Shown here piece by piece: positions 53,852-62,860 of a stretch of 64,000 bases of DNA. The first letter of the stretch is position 1. Every line of letters starts with the position of its first letter. The notes under the pieces were generated by a model. That model saw nothing but the letters and a program-made list of their open reading frames with translations, ran no database searches and was not told the origin of the DNA. This DNA is from CBDDCX01 sp965226925 (GTDB lineage: Bacteria; Gemmatimonadota; Gemmatimonadetes; Longimicrobiales; Gaopeijiaceae): assembly GCA_965226925.1 (NCBI GenBank), contig CBDDEN010000008.1, positions 186,001 through 250,000 of the forward strand, in the 5' to 3' direction. Position numbers and translations under genes: made by a program.

Positions 53852-56842
53852 TCAGCCTCCTGTCTGGATCACAAGTCTCGGTGCGAAGCTGAAGTCGCCC
53901 ACGATGCCGGCGCCTTCCTTCGAGAAGAAGACGATGCCGCCGTCCTTCTGCCCGGCCACCTCGAGCACCCACATCGTGCGCCCCTTCTTGAGGTCCTTGG
54001 TGACGTCGAAGCTCACCGTGCCCGTCATGCCGTTCGTGATCTTCACACGATCGGCCCTCTTACCGCGCTTCTTGGCGCCTTGCCACTTGTCCTTCTTGGC
54101 GCAGTCGCCCTCGTTGTTCGCAATGTCCTGATCGGAGGAGCAGTGCCACGTGGCGCCAACACCGTCGCCCCGGTACTGCTCGGCCTCGGGACCCGTGTTG
54201 ATGCCATTGCCTTCCACGAAATCGCTCTTCAGGTGATGGATGTCGGCGTTTACACCATTGACCCTCCAACCGGTCGATCCATAGTCCGGATCGATCGTGA
54301 AGATCACCTGAGCCCCGCCTACGGTCGAGAAGTCGAGGTCACCCACGTCGAAGGCCACGAGCACCTCCTGGTCCTTCTGGAACTCCAGGCGAGGGTTGGC
54401 ACCCTCGTTGGTGTGGCGGTTGTCCGGAGTTTGGACGTTCTTCGCCTTCTTGTTGCTCTTCTTACTCTTCTTCGAGGCCTTGCTCTTGTTGCTGGCTTCG
54501 CTCTTGGTGCTCTTCCCGCTCTTGGCGCTCTTACCACTCTTGTCCTTGCGGAGGAACGTGTCCTTCACACCGATGTCCACGGGGGGCGGGGGATCGTCGC
54601 TCGGCTCGACGAAGGCATCAAGGCCGTTGAGCCCACCCGTAATCGAGGGCTCGAGCGTGAGGTCTTGGAGGCGAACCTCGCCGGTGGTCGGGTTGACGCG
54701 GTACACCTCGGCGTACCCGCTCCCCCGCGTAGCGTAGAAGCGCCCGTCCGGAAGAATCCCCAGCCCGTCGAACCCGAAGTCGAGAACCTGTCCGTTCAAG
54801 CGCAGTTGGACATGCGCTGAGCCCGCGCCCGTGACTGGGTCGATCTTGAAGATGCGCGGGAACTGATCATTGCTTTCGATCCCCCAGAGCTCGCCCGTAC
54901 CCGGATGGAGAGCGAGCCCGCCATTGCCAACTACCAGGCCGTCGAACGTGCCGTACGTACCCTTCCGAGCCGCCAGGCCCGTGGCCAGATCGATCTTGAC
55001 CAGGCCACCGTCTCGGATCACGCGCTTGTTGATGAACTCACTGCCGAGAAGCAGGCCATCGGTACCGAACTGCAGATCGGACAGGTATTGGATTCCGGTA
55101 TTGCCAATGTGAGCGACGATCTGGCCGGTGCTGGAATCCAGCTGATACACGTGGGCGCACTTGCCCTTGTGCACGTAGCTGGGCTCGCTTGGAATCGGGA
55201 AGACTCCGTCGTTACATCCATCGGTCAGATTCCCGTCCCGGTATCGGGCGCTCGCGAAGAGGCGTCCATCCGCCGCAAAGGCGAGTCCGGTCCAACCCAC
55301 GCTCGCCCCGCCGCCGCCTCCTCCGCCACCACCTCCACCTCCACCGCCGAGCGTAGCCGTCCCGAGCAAGGTGCCGGTGCCCGCCCCCAGGTCGATGACC
55401 AGCAGCTCGCCGGCGTTCGTTACCGCGTAGAACTCACCGCCGGGCTGAGGCGGAACGCCGCTCGGAGCGGTGAACGTGGCCGTGCTCTCACCCACGTCGT
55501 CCCCCATCTGCAGGTTCACGGCAACCGGGCCTCCAACGAGGCTCGTCAGTGTGAGACCACTCCCCTCGATGTGCAGACCGGGACCGGCTTCGTCTACCTG
55601 TACTACCGTGAGCCCGGGGCCCGCCGAACTGTATTGGAACACTCCGCCGCCCAGAGAGAGCAAACCAGCGGGAAGCGTGAAGTTCAACTCCCCGACGGTC
55701 AGGATGAACGCCTCGTTTTCGAGGTCGAGGCCGTTGTTTCCGGCGCCGAAGGCGAACGTGGCATCCATGACGAAGGCATCACCGCCCGGATTACCTGACG
55801 GGTCGAGGTCCATCGTCGCGCCCGTTACCGAGAGCGCGAGCGCTCTCGGTGCCGTCGTCGTCTCGAGCCCGTTGGGTATGCCCTGTAGGCCGGACGGAAT
55901 GGTGAGGGACACCAGTGTCGCCACACCGGTTGCCGGGTCGATCTCGTAGACCTGGAAGGGAGTCGACCCGGCGCCCGGCAAGGGGCCACGGCTCGCGAAG
56001 AAACGACCGTCGGGCATGATCTCGAGCCCGTCGAATCCGTGCGGAGGAATCGCACCGCCGATGGTCACAGCGATCGCGACCGAGTTCACCGCTCCCGTAC
56101 TACCATCGATCGTGAATAGCCGCGGTCCGATCGAAGTCCAGCGATAGTTGTTCTCGATACCCCAGATGACACCCGTGGTCGGATGCACGGAGAGGCCGCC
56201 GTTGATCAACGAGTAACCACCGTCGAAAGCCGCGGTCCCGGCCGTGCTGAAATAGCCGATGGCAGCCGCCCCCGTCGTCGTGGGCACGGTGGACGCGTCG
56301 ATGGCCACGAGTCGCCCGATGTCAGCACCTATATCGTACTGGCTTCCGTAGACGGTACCCGGAATGGGGCCCGGGCCGTCGATATCGGAGACGTTGGACT
56401 GCGTCAGACTTCCACGATCGTCGGTGACGAGTCCCGTGCTCGCATCGATCGTGTAGAGGTGGGTACAAGCTGTCCCCGCCCCACTCGCCGGAACGCAGCC
56501 ATCGGCCCGCGGGTCGTCCTTCGTCCGGCTGATCGTGAACACCGTCCCGGAGGCGTCCTTCGTGATCCCGGTCCATCCAGGCTTGTAGCCCTCGAACGTC
56601 TGGGACTGGCCAATCCGTCGAACAGAACCGGCGTCTACGTCGATCTCGAGCAGCTTGCCGGAATTCGTGGTCGCAAGCAGGACGAACGCGTCGCCCACCG
56701 CGAACGCGGTGCCATCGAACATCTGATATGGAAGCTCGGCCTTGGCGGGCCGAAGGTCAGTCGGTGTCTCGGTGAGGGAGTCGTAACATCCAGTGAGGGT
56801 CACGGACGTCAACGACAACAGAATGAGTCGCTTCACGGTCAT
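53852..56842 (-). CDS. Large lipoprotein: two beta-propeller-like units, poly-Gly linker, Lys/Ser tract in a DNRLRE-like domain
   Basis: The product has 996 residues from ATG 56842, with lipobox LTGC. Two related propeller-like units (about 45-340 and 515-755; shared GWTGI/GWTGL, then GLSVHP/GLALHP and PHGFDGLEIMPDGRFFASRG-type strands) look duplicated. A beta-sandwich and a poly-Gly linker (about 500-513) lie between them. The C-terminal part resembles DNRLRE domains (VKDTFLRK, then NEGANPRLEF), but a tract of KSGKSAKSGKS-type repeats (about 763-803) is inserted in its first loop. It should sit on the cell surface; ligand unknown. Confidence 0.7.
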   Translation of the reverse strand: MTVKRLILLSLTSVTLTGCYDSLTETPTDLRPAKAELPYQMFDGTAFAVGDAFVLLATTNSGKLLEIDVDAGSVRRIGQSQTFEGYKPGWTGITKDASGTVFTISRTKDDPRADGCVPASGAGTACTHLYTIDASTGLVTDDRGSLTQSNVSDIDGPGPIPGTVYGSQYDIGADIGRLVAIDASTVPTTTGAAAIGYFSTAGTAAFDGGYSLINGGLSVHPTTGVIWGIENNYRWTSIGPRLFTIDGSTGAVNSVAIAVTIGGAIPPHGFDGLEIMPDGRFFASRGPLPGAGSTPFQVYEIDPATGVATLVSLTIPSGLQGIPNGLETTTAPRALALSVTGATMDLDPSGNPGGDAFVMDATFAFGAGNNGLDLENEAFILTVGELNFTLPAGLLSLGGGVFQYSSAGPGLTVVQVDEAGPGLHIEGSGLTLTSLVGGPVAVNLQMGDDVGESTATFTAPSGVPPQPGGEFYAVTNAGELLVIDLGAGTGTLLGTATLGGGGGGGGGGGGGGASVGWTGLAFAADGRLFASARYRDGNLTDGCNDGVFPIPSEPSYVHKGKCAHVYQLDSSTGQIVAHIGNTGIQYLSDLQFGTDGLLLGSEFINKRVIRDGGLVKIDLATGLAARKGTYGTFDGLVVGNGGLALHPGTGELWGIESNDQFPRIFKIDPVTGAGSAHVQLRLNGQVLDFGFDGLGILPDGRFYATRGSGYAEVYRVNPTTGEVRLQDLTLEPSITGGLNGLDAFVEPSDDPPPPVDIGVKDTFLRKDKSGKSAKSGKSTKSEASNKSKASKKSKKSNKKAKNVQTPDNRHTNEGANPRLEFQKDQEVLVAFDVGDLDFSTVGGAQVIFTIDPDYGSTGWRVNGVNADIHHLKSDFVEGNGINTGPEAEQYRGDGVGATWHCSSDQDIANNEGDCAKKDKWQGAKKRGKRADRVKITNGMTGTVSFDVTKDLKKGRTMWVLEVAGQKDGGIVFFSKEGAGIVGDFSFAPRLVIQTGG

Positions 56843-57198
56843 GCATTTCGCATCCCGAACGTACAGCCGGTGAAAGCCTCGGACACCGATCGAGGAGGAG
56901 TCCTGGGGGGACATTTGCTCTCTATAACGTTGGGCACACGGGGGGCCAAAAAGCAATGGTGGATTCGCGCCCTTCACGGGCCGTGGCGAAGGCGTGCGGA
57001 TCCCCCGTGTGGGCGCCTTCGAATTGGGTCAACGTGGCGGCCGCCGAGCGGCCCTGGAACACCGCAAAAATAACGCTTGCGGGTCGGTCCCAACCCCTTA
57101 TAGCGTTAGAATCGGGAGTGTGCCTCCGCTCCCTAGGTCGGTGGCGTGCGTCGACCTATGAAGCATGAGCTTCACCCTCTGACTCTGAAGGAGGCGAA
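56843..57198. other. Divergent intergenic region of the lipoprotein genes
   Basis: No gene is seen. It must hold promoters for both flanking lipoproteins. Similar words CTATAACGTTGGG (56915-56935 area) and TTATAGCGTTAGA (57098-57112 area) occur near both sides and could be part of -10 elements or a shared operator, which is speculative. A GAAGGCG/CGCCTTC inverted repeat lies near 56990-57020. Confidence 0.35.
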
Positions 57199-58503
57199 AT
57201 GCCCAGGAAGTATCGCCTACAAGCCGTTTCCGCTCTGTTCGCGCTGGCTGTATTGGGTTGTGAACAGGGCGTTAGCGATATCGTCGGTCCGCCGACGAAG
57301 GATATTGCGAACAGTCCGACCGCCATGCCGTTTGACGGGACGGCCGCCATCGTGGTCGGGCCCGTGGGCCTTACAGCCGGAGCGACATCCACACGTACGT
57401 GGGACTGGACGATCGCACTGACGGGGGCGGCCGACGTGTCGGTGCTGCCCGGTGAGCTAGCGATTCTGTCTTACTCGGCGGAGCTCGATGCCACCTACAC
57501 GGACAGTGACTGGGAGGCGAGCGGGGTGATCACGATCACCGCCGCTCCGTTCCCACCGCCCTCCTTCATCGGTGTTGGCGTCGATGTCGGGGGCATAGCC
57601 GCCACGGTGACATGCCCGGGCGGCCTGCCGGTGCCGCTCCTTCCTGGATTGACGCTGACGTGCACATACGTCGCCGCGCTTCCGAATGGTGACCCGAGGA
57701 CGACCACCGCGACCGTCGTGGATCTCGCCAGTCTTCCCCCGACCTTCACGGTCGCGACCGCGCCCGTCGTCTTCGTCCCGCCAACCGAGGTGGATGCGTC
57801 CGTCGTCGTCACCGACAGCAACGCCGGACCCGTGGGGTCCGCCAGCTCCGGCGACCCACTCCCGCACACGATCCCCTACAGCGCGGACTTCGGTCCCTTC
57901 ACGAGCCCCGCTGACTGCGGCGACCACGTGATCGACAACACCGCCAGCTTCACGACCAACGACACCGGTACGACCGGCTCGGACAACGCATCCGCCACCA
58001 TCACGGTCGAGTGCACCTCCGGCCCGATCGACGTTCTGGTCGACATCAAGCCTGGCAGCGACGACAATCCGATCAACCTCGGCCGCGGCGACAAGAGCGC
58101 CAAGTCCGACAAGAGTGACAAATCGGGAAAGAGCGCCAAGAGCGGCAAGAGCGCAAAGAGCGGTCGGGGTAACGCGAACCTGCCTGTTGCAATCCTGGGG
58201 ACCGCCGACTTCGACGTGACCACCGTAGACCTGTCCACCGTGACGTTGGGCGAGAGCCAGACGGTCGGCGTGACGGTCAAGAAGAACGGTATGTACCAGG
58301 CTGGACTGAAAGACGTGAACTCCGACGGCTACCCCGACCTGGTGATGCATTTCCGGATCGCCGCCTTGGTGGCGAGCTTCGACCTCGACGAATTCACCAC
58401 CGAGCTTTGCGTGAACGGCTCGACCTCGGGCGGCGATGAGATCGCCGGGTGCGACTTCGTTACGATCGTCGGCGGGGGCGGAGGCGGGGGCGGCCCGCTG
58501 TAA
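57199..58503 (+). CDS. Lipoprotein with Ig-like region and Lys/Ser tract in a C-terminal beta-domain
   Basis: The product has 434 residues from ATG 57199, with AAGGAGGC right upstream and lipobox VLGC. Residues about 50-285 are Thr/Val-rich, Ig-like. From about 286 comes a known C-terminal domain (VDIKPGSDDNPINL, then LPVAILGTADFDV, VNSDGYPDLVMHF, ELCVNG). Between its first two strands sits a tract of about 28 residues of K-S-(A/D/G) repeats (297-324). It ends in a run of Gly. The domain is common in secreted proteins with IKPGS and normally has only a short loop there. Confidence 0.75.
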   Translation: MPRKYRLQAVSALFALAVLGCEQGVSDIVGPPTKDIANSPTAMPFDGTAAIVVGPVGLTAGATSTRTWDWTIALTGAADVSVLPGELAILSYSAELDATYTDSDWEASGVITITAAPFPPPSFIGVGVDVGGIAATVTCPGGLPVPLLPGLTLTCTYVAALPNGDPRTTTATVVDLASLPPTFTVATAPVVFVPPTEVDASVVVTDSNAGPVGSASSGDPLPHTIPYSADFGPFTSPADCGDHVIDNTASFTTNDTGTTGSDNASATITVECTSGPIDVLVDIKPGSDDNPINLGRGDKSAKSDKSDKSGKSAKSGKSAKSGRGNANLPVAILGTADFDVTTVDLSTVTLGESQTVGVTVKKNGMYQAGLKDVNSDGYPDLVMHFRIAALVASFDLDEFTTELCVNGSTSGGDEIAGCDFVTIVGGGGGGGGPL

Positions 58504-58908
58504 GCTCTAGCGGAACGGAGCCCCAACACATCGGGGCGGTCTCCCCATCGGGAGGCCGCCCCGTCTTTCTTTCCTTCACGGTGACGGGCCTACCACCGTG
58601 GAGTTTTCCACATACTCGTCCTCTCCGCCACTCTTTTCCATCCGGAAGCACAATCTGCTAGGAAACACGCCCTTTCCACAGAGATCCATCAGTCCCGGGA
58701 TCGGCCCAGACATCCCTTCCCGTAACGGTTTCGGGCCTGGGGGCACCGATTTGAGCCCGGTGGGCACCGCCTTTGCATCCGAACAACCGCACAACGGCGC
58801 GACACCCCGGATAAATACTGTGGGAGTGAACTTCTACTCCCTCTCATCGTCGGCCCGACACGGAGCGCCCATCGGACCGACCCCACGAAAAGCTCCAGGA
58901 GACACCAG
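58504..58908. other. Intergenic region upstream of the LamG-like lipoprotein gene
   Basis: Apart from the terminator at 58533-58571 nothing else is recognised. GATAAATACTG near 58810 could be a -10 region, without a clear -35. Confidence 0.3.
58533..58571 (+). terminator. Intrinsic terminator of the Ig-like lipoprotein gene
   Basis: GGGGCGGTCTCCC and GGGAGGCCGCCCC make a 13-base stem (one G-T pair) around a three-base loop, followed by the T-rich GTCTTTCTTTCC. Confidence 0.85.
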
Positions 58909-60333
58909 ATGCTCCGAAAGCACACTCTTCTCGTCGCAACCTTCGCACTGTCGATGACCCTGCTCGGCTGTGAGCTGTCACTCACAGGGCCCGACATCGT
59001 ACCCGATCTCCCGGACCTGAAGGACGCGAAGGACGCGGTGGCCTTCGAGCAGTTGGCATCCGTGGCGGCCGCATCGGTGCAAGGCAGCACTTGCGTTGCG
59101 CCCGGATCGGCGGTGTCCTGGTGGCCCGGAGAGGACAACTTTGACGACGTGGCAGGCACGAATCCGATCGCCCGTACCGGCGGGGTGGCGTTCGAGCCCG
59201 GCGTGGTGGGCCAGGGATTCCGGTTCAACCAGGGCCTCGGACAGCCGTTCCTCGAGATAGACGACTCGCCTAGCCTCCGGCCCGCGACGTTCACGATCGA
59301 CTTCTGGGCCCAGCGCTTCGGCGCCGGCCAGAACAACGACGCGTTCGGCAACATACTCGTCGAGAAGGCGATCGATGACGGCAACCTGGCCGGATTGATC
59401 CTCTCGTACTTCATCGCGTGGACCCAGGACGACCGAATCCAGGCGGGCGTGTTCTTCGAGGACGACGCGGCCGTCGACGTACGGCTCGTCGGAAGCTCGG
59501 TTCACCCGTTTGGCTCGGTTGTCCACGTGGCCCTCTCGTTCGACGGCGTGACGGCCACGCTCTACGTCAACGGTACCGCGGAGGACACCTACGACGCTTC
59601 CGGACGACCGCCTGTTGCGTACGGCGGAGGCTCCGTGGTGATCGGCGCGACCTTCCCGGCGGCGCGGAACGCCGGCTTTCCCAGATCACCCGACGGCATC
59701 GTCGACGAGTTGGAGATCTTCAACTTCGCTCTGACCTCCGACCAGATCTTGCAGATCTATCAGACGAGCGGCGCATGCAAGCTCCCCGCCGAGCCCGACC
59801 CGGAGCCCGAGCCCGAAGCTCCGTCGGTCCACGAGGTCCAAGTGGACATCAAGCCGGGCGGCGAACGCAACGTGATCCGGTTCCCCAAGAATTGGTTGAG
59901 GCAGAAGAGCGGAAAAAGCGCGAAGAGCGGCAAAAGTGAGAAGAGCGGCAAGAGCAGGAAAAGCGTGCGCGGTAAGTGGCCCGGCCCCAACGTCGCGGTC
60001 GCGGTCCTCGGTACCGAGAGTTGGGACGCATCGGGAGTGGACGTCTCCACGGTCACGCTAGGCGACGAAGTCGACCTCGACGTGGGCGTAACGATCAAAC
60101 CGCGCAAGAAGCGGAACCGGAAGAAGCACGACGAGCCTCGCTTCCACGCGTCACTCCGAGATGTGGACCACGACGGCTATCGAGACCTGGTCGTGCACTT
60201 CGGCCTGAAAGCTCTGGTCCGCAACGGCGACGTGACTGCCGAGACGACGCAGCTTTGCCTCAACGGGATGACGTCAGAGGGGCCGCAGTTCCGCGGGTGT
60301 GACGCCGTTACCGTGCGGACCCGCAAGCGGTAG
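58909..60333 (+). CDS. Lipoprotein with LamG-like domain and Lys/Ser tract in a C-terminal beta-domain
   Basis: The product has 474 residues from ATG 58909 with AGGAG upstream and lipobox LLGC. Residues about 60-290 are a concanavalin/LamG-type domain (WWPGEDNFDDVAG, FTIDFWAQRF, VHVALSFDGVTATLYVNG, DGIVDELEIFNFAL). After a short Pro/Glu linker comes the same C-terminal domain as in the previous gene (VDIKPGGERNVIRF, then VAVAVLGTESWDA), again with a KS repeat tract (333-356) in the same loop. LamG domains bind glycans, so a surface adhesin or polysaccharide-binding role is plausible. Confidence 0.75.
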   Translation: MLRKHTLLVATFALSMTLLGCELSLTGPDIVPDLPDLKDAKDAVAFEQLASVAAASVQGSTCVAPGSAVSWWPGEDNFDDVAGTNPIARTGGVAFEPGVVGQGFRFNQGLGQPFLEIDDSPSLRPATFTIDFWAQRFGAGQNNDAFGNILVEKAIDDGNLAGLILSYFIAWTQDDRIQAGVFFEDDAAVDVRLVGSSVHPFGSVVHVALSFDGVTATLYVNGTAEDTYDASGRPPVAYGGGSVVIGATFPAARNAGFPRSPDGIVDELEIFNFALTSDQILQIYQTSGACKLPAEPDPEPEPEAPSVHEVQVDIKPGGERNVIRFPKNWLRQKSGKSAKSGKSEKSGKSRKSVRGKWPGPNVAVAVLGTESWDASGVDVSTVTLGDEVDLDVGVTIKPRKKRNRKKHDEPRFHASLRDVDHDGYRDLVVHFGLKALVRNGDVTAETTQLCLNGMTSEGPQFRGCDAVTVRTRKR

Positions 60334-60441
60334 GGGCATCGCGATACTCGGCGGAGCAACGATCCGGTGATCTGACCGAGATCGATCGACGGCATCGTCG
60401 GGCCGACGTACCGTTGGAAAGATGACGTGGACGCCGACGAG

Positions 60442-60475
60442 AACGGGGTGGTCTCCTGCGGGAGGCCCCCCCGTT
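60442..60475. terminator. Hairpin between convergent genes
   Basis: AACGGGG and CCCCGTT with inner GGTCTC/GGGAGGCC pairs form a long hairpin between the LamG-like gene and rnhB, touching the rnhB stop codon. It may terminate both. Confidence 0.6.
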
Positions 60476-61130
60476 ACAGTTCCAGCCCGTACTGGAGTCC
60501 CAGGAACGTCTGGCGGTGATGGGGCGTGGAGCCCAGCCGGTCGAGGGCGTCCCGATGCTCCTGGGTGCCGTAGCCCGCATTGTGCTCCCATCCGTATCCG
60601 GGATATCGCCTTGCCAGCTTGGTCATGAGGCGATCGCGACAGACCTTCGCCACGATGGAGGCGCACGAGACCGAGTGCACCAGCCCGTCCCCTACCACGA
60701 CGGCGTCGTGCTTCCAGCGCAACGACTTCATGGGAAGACCATCGACGACCACGTGGTCCGGCGCCGAAGCGAGCCGGCGCAACGCCCGGTTCATGGCCCA
60801 CGCCGTCGCCACGAGGATGTTCGCCCGATCGATCTCCCGGACTGAGGCCGCTCCCAAAGCGACTGCTCGGGCACGCTCGAAGATCACGCCGGCCAGTTCC
60901 TCTCGGGCTTTGGCGTCCAGATCCTTGGAGTCCGTCGCGCCATCGACGACCGTGCCTTCGACCAAGATCACCGCAGCCGCGACCACGGGTCCGGCGAGCG
61001 GGCCACGTCCCACTTCATCCACTCCTGCCACCCCGGAAAGACCGCGGCTCCAGAACCGCCTCTCGTAGTCGAGGGGGTCCTGGAGCCGTTCGGTTCCAGA
61101 ATCGTCCGGCGGCGTCGCCGGGGCGTTCAT
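60474..61130 (-). CDS. rnhB: Ribonuclease HII
   Basis: The product has 218 residues from ATG 61130. GVDEVGRGPLAGPV holds the first Asp-Glu pair; further acidic residues lie in DSKDL and VVVDG, and SCASIVAKVCRD is the C-terminal block. It removes RNA from RNA-DNA hybrids. It is the last gene of the ffh-rpsP-rimM-trmD-rplS-rnhB cluster, 15 bases from rplS. Confidence 0.95.
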   Translation of the reverse strand: MNAPATPPDDSGTERLQDPLDYERRFWSRGLSGVAGVDEVGRGPLAGPVVAAAVILVEGTVVDGATDSKDLDAKAREELAGVIFERARAVALGAASVREIDRANILVATAWAMNRALRRLASAPDHVVVDGLPMKSLRWKHDAVVVGDGLVHSVSCASIVAKVCRDRLMTKLARRYPGYGWEHNAGYGTQEHRDALDRLGSTPHHRQTFLGLQYGLEL

Positions 61131-61144
61131 CCGATGCAGGGCAC

Positions 61145-61495
61145 CTAGTTGGTCCGCTTCTCCCGGATCCGGGCCGCCTTCCCGCGCCGGCCTCTCAGGT
61201 AGTAGAGCTTGGCCCGACGCACACGTCCGCGCCGGACGACCTCGACTCCCGTGACGGTGGGGGCGTGCAGCGGAAATACTCGCTCGACGCCGACACCACT
61301 GGAGATCTTCCGTACGGTGAAGGTCTCGCCGGTGCCGCCTCCGCGGCGGCCGATGCAGACGCCTTCGAAGGCCTGGATGCGCTCTTTGACACCTTCCCGG
61401 ACGTTGTACAACACGCGGACCGTGTCACCGGGGGCGAAATCGGGATTATCGTCCCGTAGCTCCGCCTTTTCGATTTCTTGTATCAGATCAGACAT
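61145..61495 (-). CDS. rplS: 50S ribosomal protein L19
   Basis: ATG 61495 gives 116 residues, the usual L19 length; an upstream start would add a non-conserved leader. PGDTVRVLYNVREGVKERIQ, FEGVCIGRRGGG and FPLHAPTV are standard L19 blocks, and the C-terminus is basic (LRGRRGKAARIREK). Confidence 0.97.
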   Translation of the reverse strand: MSDLIQEIEKAELRDDNPDFAPGDTVRVLYNVREGVKERIQAFEGVCIGRRGGGTGETFTVRKISSGVGVERVFPLHAPTVTGVEVVRRGRVRRAKLYYLRGRRGKAARIREKRTN

Positions 61496-61612
61496 CGTGG
61501 TCCTCGTGGGTCGGGCGAACATCCTGTTCGTCAGAGACTTGTAAAATAATGCCGGGCCGGGCGAGCGTGAAGAGGGCAGAGCGACAAGTTGTCGAAGCCG
61601 CCAGCCCGGCTG

Positions 61613-62296
61613 TTACTCCTCTTCCCGCCGCCGAGACAGTCGCGCCGCCTCGGCCGCGCGCCACGCTTCGATCTTGGCGTGATCTCCCGTGCGAAGCACG
61701 TCGGGCACTTCGTATCCCCTATACTCGGGGGGCCGCGTATAGGAAGGCGCGCTGAGCAGCCCTTCGTCATAGAACGAATCGGTCGAAGCCGAGTCGTGAT
61801 CGCTCATCGCGCCGGGAAGGAGTCGCACCACCGCATCCGTCACGGCTAGGGCACCTATCTCACCGCCGGAAAGCACGAAGTGTCCGAGGGAGACCTCCTC
61901 GGTGGCCAGATGGTCCGCCACCCTCTGATCCACGTCCTTGTAGTGGCCGCACAGGAGCGTCAATTCGGGTTGCACGGAGTAGCGCACGGCGTCGGCGTGC
62001 TCGAAGACCTTACCCCGAGCCGACAGAAGCACGACCGGTCCCGCCGGCCCGATGCTGTCTAGCGCCTCGAAGAACGGCTCCGGCTTCATGACCATGCCGG
62101 CCCCACCTCCGTAGGGCGTGTCGTCTACGGTCCGATGCCGATCGTGGGTGAAGTCCCTGAGGTCCACGATGCGGTAGCGCACCAACCCGGCCTGCCCTGC
62201 CCGAGCGGGAATGCTCGTCGCCAACGGCTCCCTGAAGAAATTGGGGAAGATCGTGACGATGTTGATCGTCAGAGGCCCTCGTGCGTCGTCAGACAT
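61613..62296 (-). CDS. trmD: tRNA (guanine-37-N1)-methyltransferase
   Basis: The product has 227 residues from ATG 62296, overlapping the rimM end by 8 bases. DDTPYGGGAGMVMKP, LCGHYKDVDQR and SLGHFVLSGGEI form the trefoil-knot SAM site of TrmD. It methylates G37 of tRNAs and prevents frameshifting. Confidence 0.97.
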   Translation of the reverse strand: MSDDARGPLTINIVTIFPNFFREPLATSIPARAGQAGLVRYRIVDLRDFTHDRHRTVDDTPYGGGAGMVMKPEPFFEALDSIGPAGPVVLLSARGKVFEHADAVRYSVQPELTLLCGHYKDVDQRVADHLATEEVSLGHFVLSGGEIGALAVTDAVVRLLPGAMSDHDSASTDSFYDEGLLSAPSYTRPPEYRGYEVPDVLRTGDHAKIEAWRAAEAARLSRRREEE

Positions 62297-62831
62297 CGAG
62301 CAGCCCCTCCGGAGGATCGAGGACGATACGATTGTCCTCGATGCTCACCGACTTGACCATCTGCGAGATATACGGAATGAGGAGGCTCTTGCCGGGGCCC
62401 TGGATCTCGAGCAGATCGGCGGGCCGAAGCTCGTAGACCTCCGTGACCTCACCGAGACTCTCTCCGTTCACGGTCACGACTTCCATGCCGAGCAGATCGT
62501 GGTAGAAGACCTCGCCCTCCGCGAGCTCGGGAACGTCCTCGATGTCCCGCAGGACGTACCGGTCGCAGAGAGCCTCCGAGCCGGTCCGGTCGGGCACACC
62601 CTCGAACCCCACCAGAAAGCCGCGACGGTACGGACGGCTCGTCGCGATACGAAGGGTCGGACGTTCCCGTGGGAGATCCCCTTCGGCGTCTCCCAGATAG
62701 AGAACCACCCCGGGAGCGAACGTGCTCTCGGGGTGGGCCGTGAGAGGCCAGATGAAGACCTCTCCCTTGGTACCGTGCGCCTTGTTGAGGTGCCCCACAA
62801 TGAGGTGCTTCGGGGCTTCCGACTTACCCAT
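62289..62831 (-). CDS. rimM: 16S rRNA processing protein RimM
   Basis: The product has 180 residues from ATG 62831. It has the RimM N-terminal barrel (IVGHLNKAHGTKGEVFI) and the PRC-barrel (YHDLLGMEV, then PADLLEIQG and LLIPYI). It aids 30S maturation and lies between rpsP and trmD as usual. Confidence 0.95.
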   Translation of the reverse strand: MGKSEAPKHLIVGHLNKAHGTKGEVFIWPLTAHPESTFAPGVVLYLGDAEGDLPRERPTLRIATSRPYRRGFLVGFEGVPDRTGSEALCDRYVLRDIEDVPELAEGEVFYHDLLGMEVVTVNGESLGEVTEVYELRPADLLEIQGPGKSLLIPYISQMVKSVSIEDNRIVLDPPEGLLDV

Positions 62832-62860
62832 GGTCTCGGCGGCCTCTGGGGCTCGTAGGC

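Noticed and set aside
56990..57020. GAAGGCG/CGCCTTC inverted repeat as a terminator
   Set aside because: It has a long loop and no T-run and lies between divergent genes, so neither would need it there.
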